From Leptospira sp. WS58.C1 (GTDB taxonomy: Bacteria > Spirochaetota > Leptospiria > Leptospirales > Leptospiraceae), in contig NZ_CP162137.1 of NCBI RefSeq assembly GCF_040833995.1, positions 1,008,001-1,072,000 on the forward strand: a stretch of DNA of 64,000 nt, read 5' to 3'. Below are positions 28,449 to 36,688 of the stretch, piece by piece. The position numbers and the translations under genes are program-made. The notes below the pieces were generated by a model. The model searched no databases and was not told where the DNA came from. It was given only the letters and a program-made list of their open reading frames with translations. Each line of letters opens with the position of its first letter. The first letter of the stretch is position 1.

Positions 28449-29185
28449 ATAGCGTGCTATATAAGGTTTTAGTGATAGAGGACGAAGTCCCCGCCAGGGA
28501 CCTGCTCCGAAAATTTTTGGAATATTGGCCCCAATTTGAAGTGTGCGGGATCGCAAGAACAGGCTCTCAGGCAATCGATCTCCTAAAAAAAGAAAAATTC
28601 GATTTGGTCTTTTTGGATATCAATCTTCCCGAAAAAACGGGACTACAGGTATTGGAAGAAATAGGGGAAAATCTCCCGGTTTTGGTATTCACAACTGCTT
28701 ATAGGGAACATACACTAAAGGCGTTCGAGGTGGGAGCCTGCGATTATCTTTTGAAACCTTACACGAAAGAAAGATTTGCTTCTTGTATGGAAAGAGCGCT
28801 TCACCATCTGCAATTAAAGTCGATATCCAATTCCAGAGCAAACGGAGAGCCGGATCCAGTATTTGTTTTTCGTGACGGAGGTTTGATCCATCGTGTCTTG
28901 TATGCGGATCTATACTATCTTACCGCTAACGGCAAACGTTCGGTTCTTCATACCAAGGACGGGGATTATGAGACTGCAAAGTTACTAGGTGATCTAGAGA
29001 AAGAATTACCTAAGACGGATTTTTTGCGAATTCATAGAAAACATATGGTAAATCGAAATCTTGTCTCTGCTGCAAAATCCCAAGCGGGTGGTGCATATAC
29101 GATCTATCTGAAAGACGAGGATGAGACCAATCTTCCGGTGGGCCGGGAATTTGTGGAAGGAGTGAAAAGCCTTTTCGGGAAGTAA
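28445..29185 (+). CDS. LytTR-family response regulator
   Basis: A 246-residue protein. The receiver domain spans about 7-125: acidic pocket IEDE, phospho-acceptor Asp58 in LVFLDINLPEKTG, Thr in VFTTAYREH and Lys in LLKPYTKE. The LytTR DNA-binding domain is at about 150-245: VLYADLYYLTANGKRSVLHT, then LPKTDFLRIHRKHMVNRNLV. It is the cognate partner of the upstream LytS-type kinase. LytTR regulators bind direct repeats upstream of target promoters; I could not pick out a convincing pair by eye in the 27178-27428 region. Confidence 0.94.
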   Translation: MNSVLYKVLVIEDEVPARDLLRKFLEYWPQFEVCGIARTGSQAIDLLKKEKFDLVFLDINLPEKTGLQVLEEIGENLPVLVFTTAYREHTLKAFEVGACDYLLKPYTKERFASCMERALHHLQLKSISNSRANGEPDPVFVFRDGGLIHRVLYADLYYLTANGKRSVLHTKDGDYETAKLLGDLEKELPKTDFLRIHRKHMVNRNLVSAAKSQAGGAYTIYLKDEDETNLPVGREFVEGVKSLFGK

Positions 29186-29218
29186 GGCGCAGGTTTTAAA
29201 AATGTTTAGTAAGAGTTA

Positions 29219-29258
29219 TTCGCGCTGAGACGCGAAACTGTAGAGTTAGGAATTCCTA
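29219..29258. repeat. Hairpin and TAGGAATTCCTA palindrome between convergent genes
   Basis: TTCGCG (29219-29224)/CGCGAA (29231-29236) form a hairpin with a 6-nt loop. The palindrome TAGGAATTCCTA (29247-29258) belongs to the TGTAGGA..TCCTACA group also seen at 46086, 48766 and 48888. It separates the convergent LytTR and SDR genes and may serve as a weak terminator. Confidence 0.45.
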
Positions 29259-29282
29259 CAAATCTATCTCCGCGCGAAATGC

Positions 29283-29981
29283 TCACCAAGGGATCTCTTT
29301 TTTATCTCTCAGAAAAACACCGGAAGGACCACTCTTATCTAATTGAGCGGCCCAAACAATCGTCTCGGCACCATGTTCTACCGAGCGAGTTGCCGACTTA
29401 CCGCCCATATCCGTTCTTACCCAACCGGGACAAACGGAATTCACTTTGATATCCTTGCCGGAAGATTCTGAATGTAGGATACGAGTCAAAGCGTTCAGCG
29501 CCGTTTTAGAAATACGATATGCAGCATATCCGGAACTCATATCGTAAAGTTGGCCCATCCCGGAGCTAACGTTTACGATTCTTCCGTAACCGTTCTTTTT
29601 CATTACGCCTAAGATCTTTTGGGAAAGAAGGAAAGGACCTATGAGATTCGTATCCAAGGTTCCTTGCAACATTTCTAATGTAGTATTTTCGATGGATCCG
29701 CTATCCAGATACACGCCGGCGTTATTCACAAGAATGTCGATTTTCGGATATTTAGAAAGCACATCATTTAGGAAAGTTCGGATGGAATTCGGATCGGAGA
29801 CGTCCAAGGCAAAACTTTCCGCAGATCCTCCTTCTTGACGGATGGAGACGACCGTTTTTTCGGAATCTTCTTTTTTGCGGGAAGCGCAAACAATGTGGAT
29901 CCCCGACTTGGCAAGTTGTTTGGAAACTTCTTTGCCTATACCTCGGCTTGCGCCGGTTACGATTGCGATTTTTTTGTCCAT
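29283..29981 (-). CDS. Short-chain dehydrogenase/reductase
   Basis: A 232-residue classical SDR. The cofactor motif is VTGASRGIGKEVS, with NNAG at about 87. The catalytic Ser is in NVSSGMGQL and the Tyr-x-x-x-Lys in YAAYRISKTAL. VCPGWVRTDMGG follows. The Arg after the second Gly-rich loop (CASRKK) suggests NADP(H) preference. The substrate is unknown. The C-terminus (VFLRDKKEIPW) resembles the carbonyl-reductase-like SDRs. It is the last gene of a four-gene minus-strand operon, 10 nt after corA. Confidence 0.92.
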   Translation of the reverse strand: MDKKIAIVTGASRGIGKEVSKQLAKSGIHIVCASRKKEDSEKTVVSIRQEGGSAESFALDVSDPNSIRTFLNDVLSKYPKIDILVNNAGVYLDSGSIENTTLEMLQGTLDTNLIGPFLLSQKILGVMKKNGYGRIVNVSSGMGQLYDMSSGYAAYRISKTALNALTRILHSESSGKDIKVNSVCPGWVRTDMGGKSATRSVEHGAETIVWAAQLDKSGPSGVFLRDKKEIPW

Positions 29982-29991
29982 AAGAGTTGGA

Positions 29992-30993
29992 CTAATCTTT
30001 GAACCAATTTTTATATTTAAAATATAAAATCATAACGCTAGGGATGGCCAGCATTGTGATCAAAGAGGCGCTTAGGACCAGCTTGTTCTCATAGGGAAGT
30101 TCCGTAAAATTCATACCGAAAAAACCGGTCAAAAAGGTAAGCGGCATAAAGATCATGGAGACCAGTGTAAGACGCTTGATAATGTCGTTTGTTTTTTGGG
30201 AAAGAAAGGAAAAGTAGGCATCCATAGAGTTTCCGATCAGATCCCTATCCATATCGATGGTTTCCACGAGCCTACTCAGATGGTCGTATACGTCCCTAAA
30301 ATAAAAACGTACCCTTTCCGAAAGGAATTTTTCCTCGTGTCTCATGATCAGATTGAGCACTTCTCGTTGGGGAGAAAGGACCCTTCTCATCCTGACCAAA
30401 TTCCTTTTTACATATAATATATTCGTAATGAAATCCGGTTCAATTTCGCTGATCAGGATCTGATTTTCCAAGTCCGTGATCTGTTCAGAGATCTGGTCCA
30501 GGATCGGAAAATTGGAATCCACTAAAAGGTCGAATAATAGGTAGAGAACGTGGTCCGTTCCTTTGGAGATGAAATTTTGGTCGGCAAGAGTCCGGTTCCA
30601 AAGGGAGTCAATCAAAGGTTCCTTATGTTCATGAACGGAAACGATAAATTTACGATTGAAAAATACGTGAGTTTCCGTCGCGGAAAACGACTGTTCTCCT
30701 TCCGACCTGAAACTATGTAGAACAATAAAAGCATGATCCTCATAATCTTCGAACTTAGGCCTTTGGTTTCGGTTCATACAATCTTCTATCGCAAGATCAT
30801 GGAATCCGCAGTTTTTAGATAAGAAAACCAAATCTTCGGGACTTGGGTCTTCCACATCTAACCAGACTTTTTCCTTGTTCAGGGTCTTTTTTAATGAGAA
30901 GTTCTTTAAAAAAGTAGCATCCGCTTTTCGGACTATCGCTTTTGTGGAGGAGTTTTTTACTTTTGGATTGGGGAAGGAGAGGAAGCGTATCAT
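29992..30993 (-). CDS. corA: CorA-type magnesium/divalent cation transporter
   Basis: A 333-residue protein. A large N-terminal cytoplasmic alpha/beta domain is followed by long helices. Two C-terminal membrane helices carry FLTGFFGMNFTELP between them; GMN is the family selectivity motif at the pore mouth. The C-terminus is basic (YFKYKNWFKD), as expected for the cytoplasmic ring. It imports Mg2+ (possibly Co2+ or Ni2+) as a homopentamer. The usual acidic periplasmic loop after GMN is short (TELPYENK). It belongs to the minus-strand operon. Confidence 0.95.
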   Translation of the reverse strand: MIRFLSFPNPKVKNSSTKAIVRKADATFLKNFSLKKTLNKEKVWLDVEDPSPEDLVFLSKNCGFHDLAIEDCMNRNQRPKFEDYEDHAFIVLHSFRSEGEQSFSATETHVFFNRKFIVSVHEHKEPLIDSLWNRTLADQNFISKGTDHVLYLLFDLLVDSNFPILDQISEQITDLENQILISEIEPDFITNILYVKRNLVRMRRVLSPQREVLNLIMRHEEKFLSERVRFYFRDVYDHLSRLVETIDMDRDLIGNSMDAYFSFLSQKTNDIIKRLTLVSMIFMPLTFLTGFFGMNFTELPYENKLVLSASLITMLAIPSVMILYFKYKNWFKD

Positions 30994-31032
30994 CAGATTA
31001 TCCTAATACGACTCTTTCCTAACCTGTGGAGT

Positions 31033-31584
31033 TTAGGTGTTCTCCAATGCGTAAACGATATACGCGCGGAAATCTTCCAGGGTGAATTCTCTCTTGTTGG
31101 TCAAATGATTGATCATATAACCTATGATGGCGGAGGTAAGATTTTTCACTTCGAACTCGGTGTAATTCGGCTTCAAGGCCAGGATGATCTTTTTGGAATT
31201 TTCATAAAAGATCAGATTTACCAAATGAATATTGCGTTTTTTTAATCTATGGATCTTGGGTTGAAGCATAAGGCTCCAATACAATCGGAGATATTCCTCG
31301 TTCTCCTTTACTAATTTAATGATCTGTCCGCCCAAAAATTGGATCAACTCGGCTTTATTCTCGGTGGAGTTCAATTTTTCAGGGAGATATTTTTTTAGGA
31401 TCGTATCATGAGATTCGATGATCCCTTCTAAGATCGATTCCTTGGATTCGAAATAACGATAGGCAAGGCCCAAGGATAAGCCGGCTCTCTGTGCGATTTG
31501 CCTCATAGTAGAGCCGTGATACCCTTGTTCGGAAAATAATTTGAGGGACGTTCTTAGGATTAGGTCTCTTGTATCTTTGGCCAT
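31033..31584 (-). CDS. TetR-family transcriptional regulator
   Basis: A 183-residue protein. The N-terminal helix-turn-helix is typical of TetR: LILRTSLKLFSEQGYHGSTM, then IAQRAGLSLGLAYRYFESKE. The C-terminal ligand and dimer domain is all helical and not assignable to a subfamily. Its ATG lies 4 nt after the stop of the aldolase-like gene, so it is translated from the same operon, and its target may be this operon (inference). No clear palindromic operator was seen upstream of 32391. Confidence 0.93.
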   Translation of the reverse strand: MAKDTRDLILRTSLKLFSEQGYHGSTMRQIAQRAGLSLGLAYRYFESKESILEGIIESHDTILKKYLPEKLNSTENKAELIQFLGGQIIKLVKENEEYLRLYWSLMLQPKIHRLKKRNIHLVNLIFYENSKKIILALKPNYTEFEVKNLTSAIIGYMINHLTNKREFTLEDFRAYIVYALENT

Positions 31585-31587
31585 TGT

Positions 31588-32391
31588 TTACCGAATGGAA
31601 TAGAGAACCTTTCTAGATCCGATCCTTTCCCGATTGGTTTCCATTCTATTCTTATAACCGTAGGCCTTCTCGGGTTTTAATAGAGAGAATAGATCGTACA
31701 GTTCGATCTCGAATTGTAGCATAACTTCTGCGACTTCTTCCGGAAATTTTTCCAGAGATTTTACGGCGTCCACGCAAACATGCCTGGAGTTGATCTTGTC
31801 CGGGCGGATCTCTTCGGCGATCTTTCTGAAATTCTGCTTAGTGATCGTTCCGCCCACGGAAGTTTTTTTGCCTCTATCTTTGGATATGGCAATGATTGTG
31901 CGAGTGACTTTCATCACTTCTTTATCGTCCGGGATCATACCCATAGAAGCGGAAAGATCCGATCTTGCGGCAGTTACCTGATCCAAATCATCGAACGCAC
32001 TCGAGTCGGCGATCTCTAATAAATTTTTATAACCTGTGATCGTCTCCAGGTTGATGGCCTTAGTAACTTTGGAATAAGTCACAGGACTTAGCATACTTTT
32101 GAGAGTAGAAATAAAATTTTTCAGAGCATAAGAAGATTCGATCATAGGTGCGGAAATCCCTTCGATCTCTTCTTTAACGAGCATACGAATATCGGTCCTA
32201 GCTTCGGGCCCGCCGATCTTTACGGTGACCGGAACCAGATCCTTCGCCACGATATGGAGCGCTCGGATCTCGTCCGAATCCATATCTTCCGTTTCCGTGC
32301 CTCCCTTCAGTCCTACGATGGGATAACTCTGTTTCAAAGAAATCAGGTGGCGGCGAAGTTCGATAATTTTGCGGTCTATCTGCTCTTTCAC
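31588..32391 (-). CDS. HpcH/HpaI aldolase/citrate lyase-like protein
   Basis: A 267-residue TIM-barrel protein. Motifs in order: IVGLKGGTETEDMD, KIGGPEARTDI, APMIESSYALKNF, NLETITGYKN, TAARSDLSASMG and KTSVGGTITKQN. The conserved acidic metal ligands fit Glu in PMIES and the Asp in ARSDL. The family cleaves or forms C-C bonds of 2-oxo or citramalyl-type substrates; the substrate here is unknown, and the helical C-terminus (about 200-267) is unusual. The start is GTG at 32391 with a weak RBS. It is first in the operon with TetR, CorA and SDR genes. Confidence 0.75.
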   Translation of the reverse strand: MKEQIDRKIIELRRHLISLKQSYPIVGLKGGTETEDMDSDEIRALHIVAKDLVPVTVKIGGPEARTDIRMLVKEEIEGISAPMIESSYALKNFISTLKSMLSPVTYSKVTKAINLETITGYKNLLEIADSSAFDDLDQVTAARSDLSASMGMIPDDKEVMKVTRTIIAISKDRGKKTSVGGTITKQNFRKIAEEIRPDKINSRHVCVDAVKSLEKFPEEVAEVMLQFEIELYDLFSLLKPEKAYGYKNRMETNRERIGSRKVLYSIR

Positions 32392-32495
32392 GTTTCTAGT
32401 ATCGTCCGTTTCTAAAAAACAGTAACGATTTTTGGGAAAAAAGCTGCTTCGTCTTCCGAATTGACGGGAAATGCCGATCCCGTATCAATAGACCT

Positions 32496-33491
32496 ATGAG
32501 CCAGCCGAAGGGCAGTACCTTTTTGAAAAAACTTCCTACTTGGATCCAGGAACTATTCGGAGAAGAATCCGTAGATTCCACTCTCTCTTTCTTTTTTATC
32601 GTTTTATTAGTTTTAGCTTTTAAATCTTCCGTGTTGGATGCGAACAATATTCCCTCGGGATCCATGCTTCCTACTTTGAAGATAGGGGATTTTCTATTCG
32701 TAAACAAGATGAGATATTCTCTCCGACTTCCTTTTACGGATATAGAACTAAAAAGATATGATGATCCTAAAAGAGGGGATATCGTAACCTTTATCCCTCC
32801 CGATGGAGCCGTTTCTCCCGAAGAAAAGGAAGGATTGTTCCCGAAAAGATTCGTAAAAAGAGTGATCGGTCTTCCTGGCGATAGGATCCGTATCGTAAAG
32901 GTATTACATGAGAGAGATGGATTTCCTACAGTCTATGGTAAGATAGAATACATGGAAAAAGGAAGTACTACCTTCTCCTCTTATGATTTTAAGGACGAAG
33001 AGAAGGGAAATCTATTCGACGACTTGGACGACGATGCCGCTGTTCAATATTATCTTTTTAAAGAAAAGAAACCGGGCTTCGAGCATTATGTAATCGAAGG
33101 GAATACGCGTCCTTATGCCCATGAGTTTAAAGATGCGGAATGTTTCCAAATTACGGGTTGTGTGATCCCGGATGATCATTACATGATGATGGGAGACAAC
33201 CGCACAAATTCCTCCGACTCTAGATTTTGGGGATTCGTTCCCAGGGACAATATACTAGGAAAGGCGGCATTGATCTATTTCTCCATCAACTGGAAGGACC
33301 ATGTTTGCGCTTATAAAAGTGCGGAAGACCTCGGAATGAACGGGGACTCTGCTCAAAAATACGATCCGGAAGAATTTAAATCGAAATGTGGCGATATCGG
33401 TTCTAATATGAATTGGTTCAAGAGTACTATATTCTACAGAATTCCCAGAATGCAGGTCCGCTGGTATCGTATCGGAACCGTATTAGAATAA
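32496..33491 (+). CDS. lepB: Signal peptidase I
   Basis: A 331-residue type I signal peptidase. One N-terminal membrane helix lies at about 31-48. Box B is NIPSGSMLPTLKIGD with nucleophile Ser56. The general base Lys121 lies in RFVKRVIGLPGD. The C-terminal box E reads MMMGDNRTNSSDSRFWG. It cleaves Sec and Tat signal peptides on the outer face of the inner membrane. The protein is long for the family because of inserts at about 130-200. It starts 104 nt from the divergent aldolase-like gene and ends 2 nt before atpZ, so it may be co-transcribed with the ATP synthase operon. Confidence 0.96.
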   Translation: MSQPKGSTFLKKLPTWIQELFGEESVDSTLSFFFIVLLVLAFKSSVLDANNIPSGSMLPTLKIGDFLFVNKMRYSLRLPFTDIELKRYDDPKRGDIVTFIPPDGAVSPEEKEGLFPKRFVKRVIGLPGDRIRIVKVLHERDGFPTVYGKIEYMEKGSTTFSSYDFKDEEKGNLFDDLDDDAAVQYYLFKEKKPGFEHYVIEGNTRPYAHEFKDAECFQITGCVIPDDHYMMMGDNRTNSSDSRFWGFVPRDNILGKAALIYFSINWKDHVCAYKSAEDLGMNGDSAQKYDPEEFKSKCGDIGSNMNWFKSTIFYRIPRMQVRWYRIGTVLE

Positions 33492-33493
33492 AT

Positions 33494-33727
33494 ATGAGCG
33501 AGCCGGATCAAAAGCCTCCCGAAAAGAAAGATGCCTCACCCTGGCAGCTTGCTAGCGTAGGAACCGAGTTCGCTTTTATCATCATTGCCTCCGTTTTTAT
33601 AGGAAGGTATCTGGATGGACGTTTTGGTTGGTCTCCTTTCGGGATATTGTTCGGGGCGATTTTCGGTTTCGGCTACGGGATTTATTATCTTCTCACCAGA
33701 GTTTCCCAGTTTGACAAAAAGGACTAA
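33494..33727 (+). CDS. atpZ: AtpZ/AtpI-family ATP synthase accessory protein
   Basis: A 77-residue protein from the ATG at 33494, 2 nt after the lepB stop; the frame is open further upstream inside lepB but this is the natural start. It has a hydrophilic head, then two membrane helices (FAFIIIASVFIGRYL and GILFGAIFGFGYGIYYLL) separated by a short loop, the F0F1-ATPase subunit 1 (ATPase_gene1) pattern. Such proteins help c-ring assembly or cation supply. It lies at the head of the atp operon, as usual. Confidence 0.82.
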   Translation: MSEPDQKPPEKKDASPWQLASVGTEFAFIIIASVFIGRYLDGRFGWSPFGILFGAIFGFGYGIYYLLTRVSQFDKKD

Positions 33728-33742
33728 AACCCGGTTTAGGGG

Positions 33743-34096
33743 ATGAAAGACTCCGACGGGTTATTACAACCTAAAAAGTATTATTTAGGTTTTGCCGTCC
33801 TTCTTCTTGCCTTTGGAGTATGGTTCCGATTCTTTGCGGTTCCCGACCCTGGCTTCTGGAAGGGAATTGTAATATCTCTTTTAGCATCCTTGTCCATTTA
33901 TAATTTTAGATTTTATCTACTTTGGAAACATTCCAAAGAAGGTTTTCCGTTCCAATTTGGAACGACTGTTCTGTCTTTTTTTATTCATTTAGCCGTTTTA
34001 GTACTGTTTATCTGGAGAGGCGAACGTGAAGGTTTCGTGATTGGTTTTTTTATTGCCCATTTCGCCAACCTTTTAATATTGGTATTCGCAAGGTGA
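33743..34096 (+). CDS. Small four-helix membrane protein in atpI position
   Basis: A 117-residue protein with four predicted membrane segments (about 13-32, 38-56, 70-88 and 97-115). It has a basic loop after helix 2 (WKHSKEGF) and a charged turn RGEREG between helices 3 and 4. It sits between atpZ and atpB, where AtpI or a relative is normally found, and has the right size and topology, but no motif lets me name it with certainty. It starts ATG after TTTAGGGG. Confidence 0.6.
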   Translation: MKDSDGLLQPKKYYLGFAVLLLAFGVWFRFFAVPDPGFWKGIVISLLASLSIYNFRFYLLWKHSKEGFPFQFGTTVLSFFIHLAVLVLFIWRGEREGFVIGFFIAHFANLLILVFAR

Positions 34097-34210
34097 CCGC
34101 TTAAAACGCTTTAAAAAACGTTTTAGAGATGCTTTGCGGGAAATAGAACCCTGGGTTTCAGCTCCCAAAACTCTTTCTTCCTGTCGTTTACGAGAGGATC
34201 CTTTACAAGT

Positions 34211-35260
34211 ATGTTGAAACAAATCTTCGCAACCGCATTATTATTGTTCTCACTTCCATTATTTGCCTCCGAGGGAGAAGCTTCCAAACCTTTCGACCTA
34301 AACGAGGTGCTGGTTCACCACTTGATGGATCATGCTGAGTTTCCTTTCAACGTGGGCGGAAAGAAAGTTTTCGAAGGCCATGAAGCTTTCGATCCTCATT
34401 CGGAAAATATTTTTGTGGATCATTCCACAGGTCATAGATTCCACTTCGTGGGTGGAATTGATCTCCATATCACTCGTCGCGTAACGATGATGTGGATTGT
34501 TTCCTTCTTTCTTCTGATCGTATTCATTCCTGCCGCTCGCCTCATCGCAAAAAATCCTTTAAAAATACAAAGTAGATTCGCAAACGCAGTAGAAGCGTTC
34601 GTGAGTTTTTTGAAAAAGGATGTGGTGGATGCAAATACGGACGGTCACGGACATTCTTATTATCATTATATTTTTACATTATTTTTCTTTATCCTTTTCT
34701 GTAACCTGATGGGGCTCATTCCTCCGGTTGGAGAAGTGATCCAGCTCGGTGTAGAATCCATCAACGCAGGAGAAGAAGTTCCGGCAACCGCACATGCGGA
34801 TTCCGGTCACCACGAGCCCATCTGGATCGCAAAAGTTTGGAATGGGATCACAGTAACAGGTGATGTTTCGGTTACTGTTACTCTTGCGCTCATTACTTTA
34901 CTTTTGATTTACGGAACAGGATTCGTTTACCAAGGACCGAAGTTTATTCTTCATTCCGTTCCGAACGGAGTGCCTTGGCCTCTATACATTTTAATGTGGC
35001 CTTTGGAGTTTATTATTTCTCCTCTTGCGAAAGCGTTCGCACTCACTGTGCGTCTTTTAGCGAATATGACAGCAGGACACGTAATTATCTTAGCGTTACT
35101 CGGATTTATCTTCCAATTCCAATCTTGGGGAGTGGCGCCGATCTCGGTTTTCGGAGCAACTGCGATCTATTTCTTAGAATTATTCGTGGCTTTCTTGCAG
35201 GCTTACGTTTTCGCTCTTCTGACCTCGCTCTTTGTGGGCTCGAGTATGCATAGGCACTAA
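34211..35260 (+). CDS. atpB: F1Fo ATP synthase subunit a
   Basis: A 349-residue protein. The C-terminal 260 residues are a normal subunit a with the essential Arg in LTVRLLANMTAGH and the last-helix stretch FLELFVAFLQAYVF. The first about 90 residues are an extension: a signal-peptide-like MLKQIFATALLLFSLPLFAS followed by a His- and acid-rich periplasmic stretch (VHHLMDHAEF, DPHSENIF, HRFHF). Similar extensions occur in other Gram-negative phyla such as Bacteroidetes. The 114 nt upstream holds a hairpin (AAAACG..CGTTTT) and may contain an internal promoter. Confidence 0.96.
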   Translation: MLKQIFATALLLFSLPLFASEGEASKPFDLNEVLVHHLMDHAEFPFNVGGKKVFEGHEAFDPHSENIFVDHSTGHRFHFVGGIDLHITRRVTMMWIVSFFLLIVFIPAARLIAKNPLKIQSRFANAVEAFVSFLKKDVVDANTDGHGHSYYHYIFTLFFFILFCNLMGLIPPVGEVIQLGVESINAGEEVPATAHADSGHHEPIWIAKVWNGITVTGDVSVTVTLALITLLLIYGTGFVYQGPKFILHSVPNGVPWPLYILMWPLEFIISPLAKAFALTVRLLANMTAGHVIILALLGFIFQFQSWGVAPISVFGATAIYFLELFVAFLQAYVFALLTSLFVGSSMHRH

Positions 35261-35305
35261 TTTTAATTATAAGCGTTTTGATTTCAAATAGGAGAAAATA
35301 GTACA

Positions 35306-35593
35306 ATGGAATTCGGACTAGGATACATCGGAGTAGGAATCGCAGCTGGGCTCGCTATTTTAGGCGCAGGTCTTGGTATCGGAAGAATCGGTGGCTCTGC
35401 CGCTGAAGGAATCAGCCGTCAACCTGATGCAGCTGGAAAAATCCAAACTGCGATGATCATCTCTGCAGCCCTTATCGAAGGTGCGGCTCTGTTCGCAATC
35501 GTGATTGCGTTCCTCGCAGGCGGAACTTTGAACACAGCAGTTTCTAAAGCATCTGCTAAAACTGAAGTTTCTGCACCGGCTGAAGGTAAATAA
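35306..35593 (+). CDS. atpE: F1Fo ATP synthase subunit c
   Basis: A 95-residue hairpin protein. Helix 1 is GIAAGLAILGAGLGIGRIGG, the polar loop SRQPDAAGK, and helix 2 carries the ion-binding Glu58 in SAALIEGAALFAIV. There is no Gln in helix 1, and no Ser-Thr after the Glu, as found in Na+-binding c subunits, so proton coupling is favoured. The C-terminal tail (about 15 residues, Ala/Lys/Glu-rich) is longer than usual. RBS AGGAG. Confidence 0.97.
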   Translation: MEFGLGYIGVGIAAGLAILGAGLGIGRIGGSAAEGISRQPDAAGKIQTAMIISAALIEGAALFAIVIAFLAGGTLNTAVSKASAKTEVSAPAEGK

Positions 35594-35595
35594 TC

Positions 35596-36123
35596 TTGTT
35601 TCTCTTGGCAGCTGACAGGGGATTAGGCGCACTATTAGATGTTAATCCGGGTCTGATCATTTGGACCCTGATTACCTTCACGATAGTCGTTATTATCCTT
35701 AAAGTTTTCGCTTGGGATGTGATCCTCAAGGCTCTGGATGAAAGAGCTGAGACCATCCAAAACGATATTCGTAAGGCTGCTGACGTACGTTCCGAAGCGG
35801 AAGCTCTGCTGAAAGATTATGAAACAAGAATCGCACAAGCAAAGGACCAAGCTAACGGAATCGTAGCGGAAGCCAAATCGGACGCTACTAACCTGAAAAA
35901 CAAAATGTTGGATGATGCTTCGAAAGAAGTGAAGGCGCTCAAAGACGGCGCAATCAGAGACATCGAACTTGCAAAATCCAAAGCATTGGCGGAACTCCAA
36001 GGACAGATCGTTGAAATGACCGTTCAGGTCGCTGGATTGGTCTTGGAGAAACAGTTAAAGGCAGACGATTACAAGTCCTTTATTGAGAACGAGTTAGGTA
36101 AGATCAAAAAACTGAGCGCGTAA
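35596..36123 (+). CDS. atpF: F1Fo ATP synthase subunit b
   Basis: A 175-residue protein starting at TTG 35596, 2 nt after atpE. One N-terminal membrane helix (about 17-37, IIWTLITFTIVVIILKVFAW) is followed by a long charged coiled coil (KALDERAETIQNDIRKAADV onward). It forms the peripheral stalk linking subunit a to delta and alpha. No b' copy is present, so the stalk is probably a homodimer. Confidence 0.95.
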   Translation: MFLLAADRGLGALLDVNPGLIIWTLITFTIVVIILKVFAWDVILKALDERAETIQNDIRKAADVRSEAEALLKDYETRIAQAKDQANGIVAEAKSDATNLKNKMLDDASKEVKALKDGAIRDIELAKSKALAELQGQIVEMTVQVAGLVLEKQLKADDYKSFIENELGKIKKLSA

Positions 36124-36127
36124 ACAA

Positions 36128-36688
36128 ATGAGCTATTCAGCGATCCCAAAAACATACGCGGCCGCATTTGCGGACGCTAGCTCTTCACCGGAAGAAGCCG
36201 AGCAAGAATTGGATTCGATTGTAGGAATTTTCCGCGTTGAACCTTTGTTTCGTAATTTTTTCGATACTCCTGCGGTTAAACGAGAAGAAAAAGAAGCGGT
36301 TTTAATCAAAATCTTCCAAGGAAAAATTTCGGAGCTCACTCTGAACTTTTTACACGTACTTCTTCGCAGGGGAAGATTTTCCTTTCTTTCCGAAATCCAC
36401 GACGCTTTAAAGGAAGAACTGGATCGCAAAGCTGGAAGAGTTCGCGCTAAAGTTAGAAGTTATCCGTTATTGAGTGAGACTGAGCTCTCCAAATTACGGG
36501 AAGTATTAAAAGAAAGATTCAAATCAGAGTTTATCTTGGAAGTTAAGGAGGACCCCAGCCTTATCGGTGGTTTTGTGGTTCGATTCCAGGATTTGGCAAT
36601 CGATGGTTCTATGAAGAACCAACTCAGAAAAGTAAGGCAAACCTTGCTGGATAGTAAATTACCGGTCGGAGTTGTGTATGAAAATTAA
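36128..36688 (+). CDS. atpH: F1Fo ATP synthase subunit delta
   Basis: A 186-residue OSCP/delta protein. The N-terminal six-helix domain opens with [13 protein letters not shown], and the C-terminal domain ends with the family motif [20 protein letters not shown] followed by basic residues. It connects the peripheral stalk to the F1 head. The start is ATG at 36128, 4 nt after atpF. Its end overlaps the atpA start by 11 nt. Confidence 0.95.
   Translation: MSYSAIPKTYAAAFADASSSPEEAEQELDSIVGIFRVEPLFRNFFDTPAVKREEKEAVLIKIFQGKISELTLNFLHVLLRRGRFSFLSEIHDALKEELDRKAGRVRAKVRSYPLLSETELSKLREVLKERFKSEFILEVKEDPSLIGGFVVRFQDLAIDGSMKNQLRKVRQTLLDSKLPVGVVYEN

Noticed and set aside
32396..32707. 103-residue minus-strand frame between the aldolase-like gene and lepB
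   Set aside because: Overlaps the N-terminal coding part of lepB and has no protein-like character.
35306..35593. Possible Na+-coupled ATP synthase
   Set aside because: The c subunit lacks the Gln of helix 1 and the Ser/Thr after the Glu that form a Na+ site.
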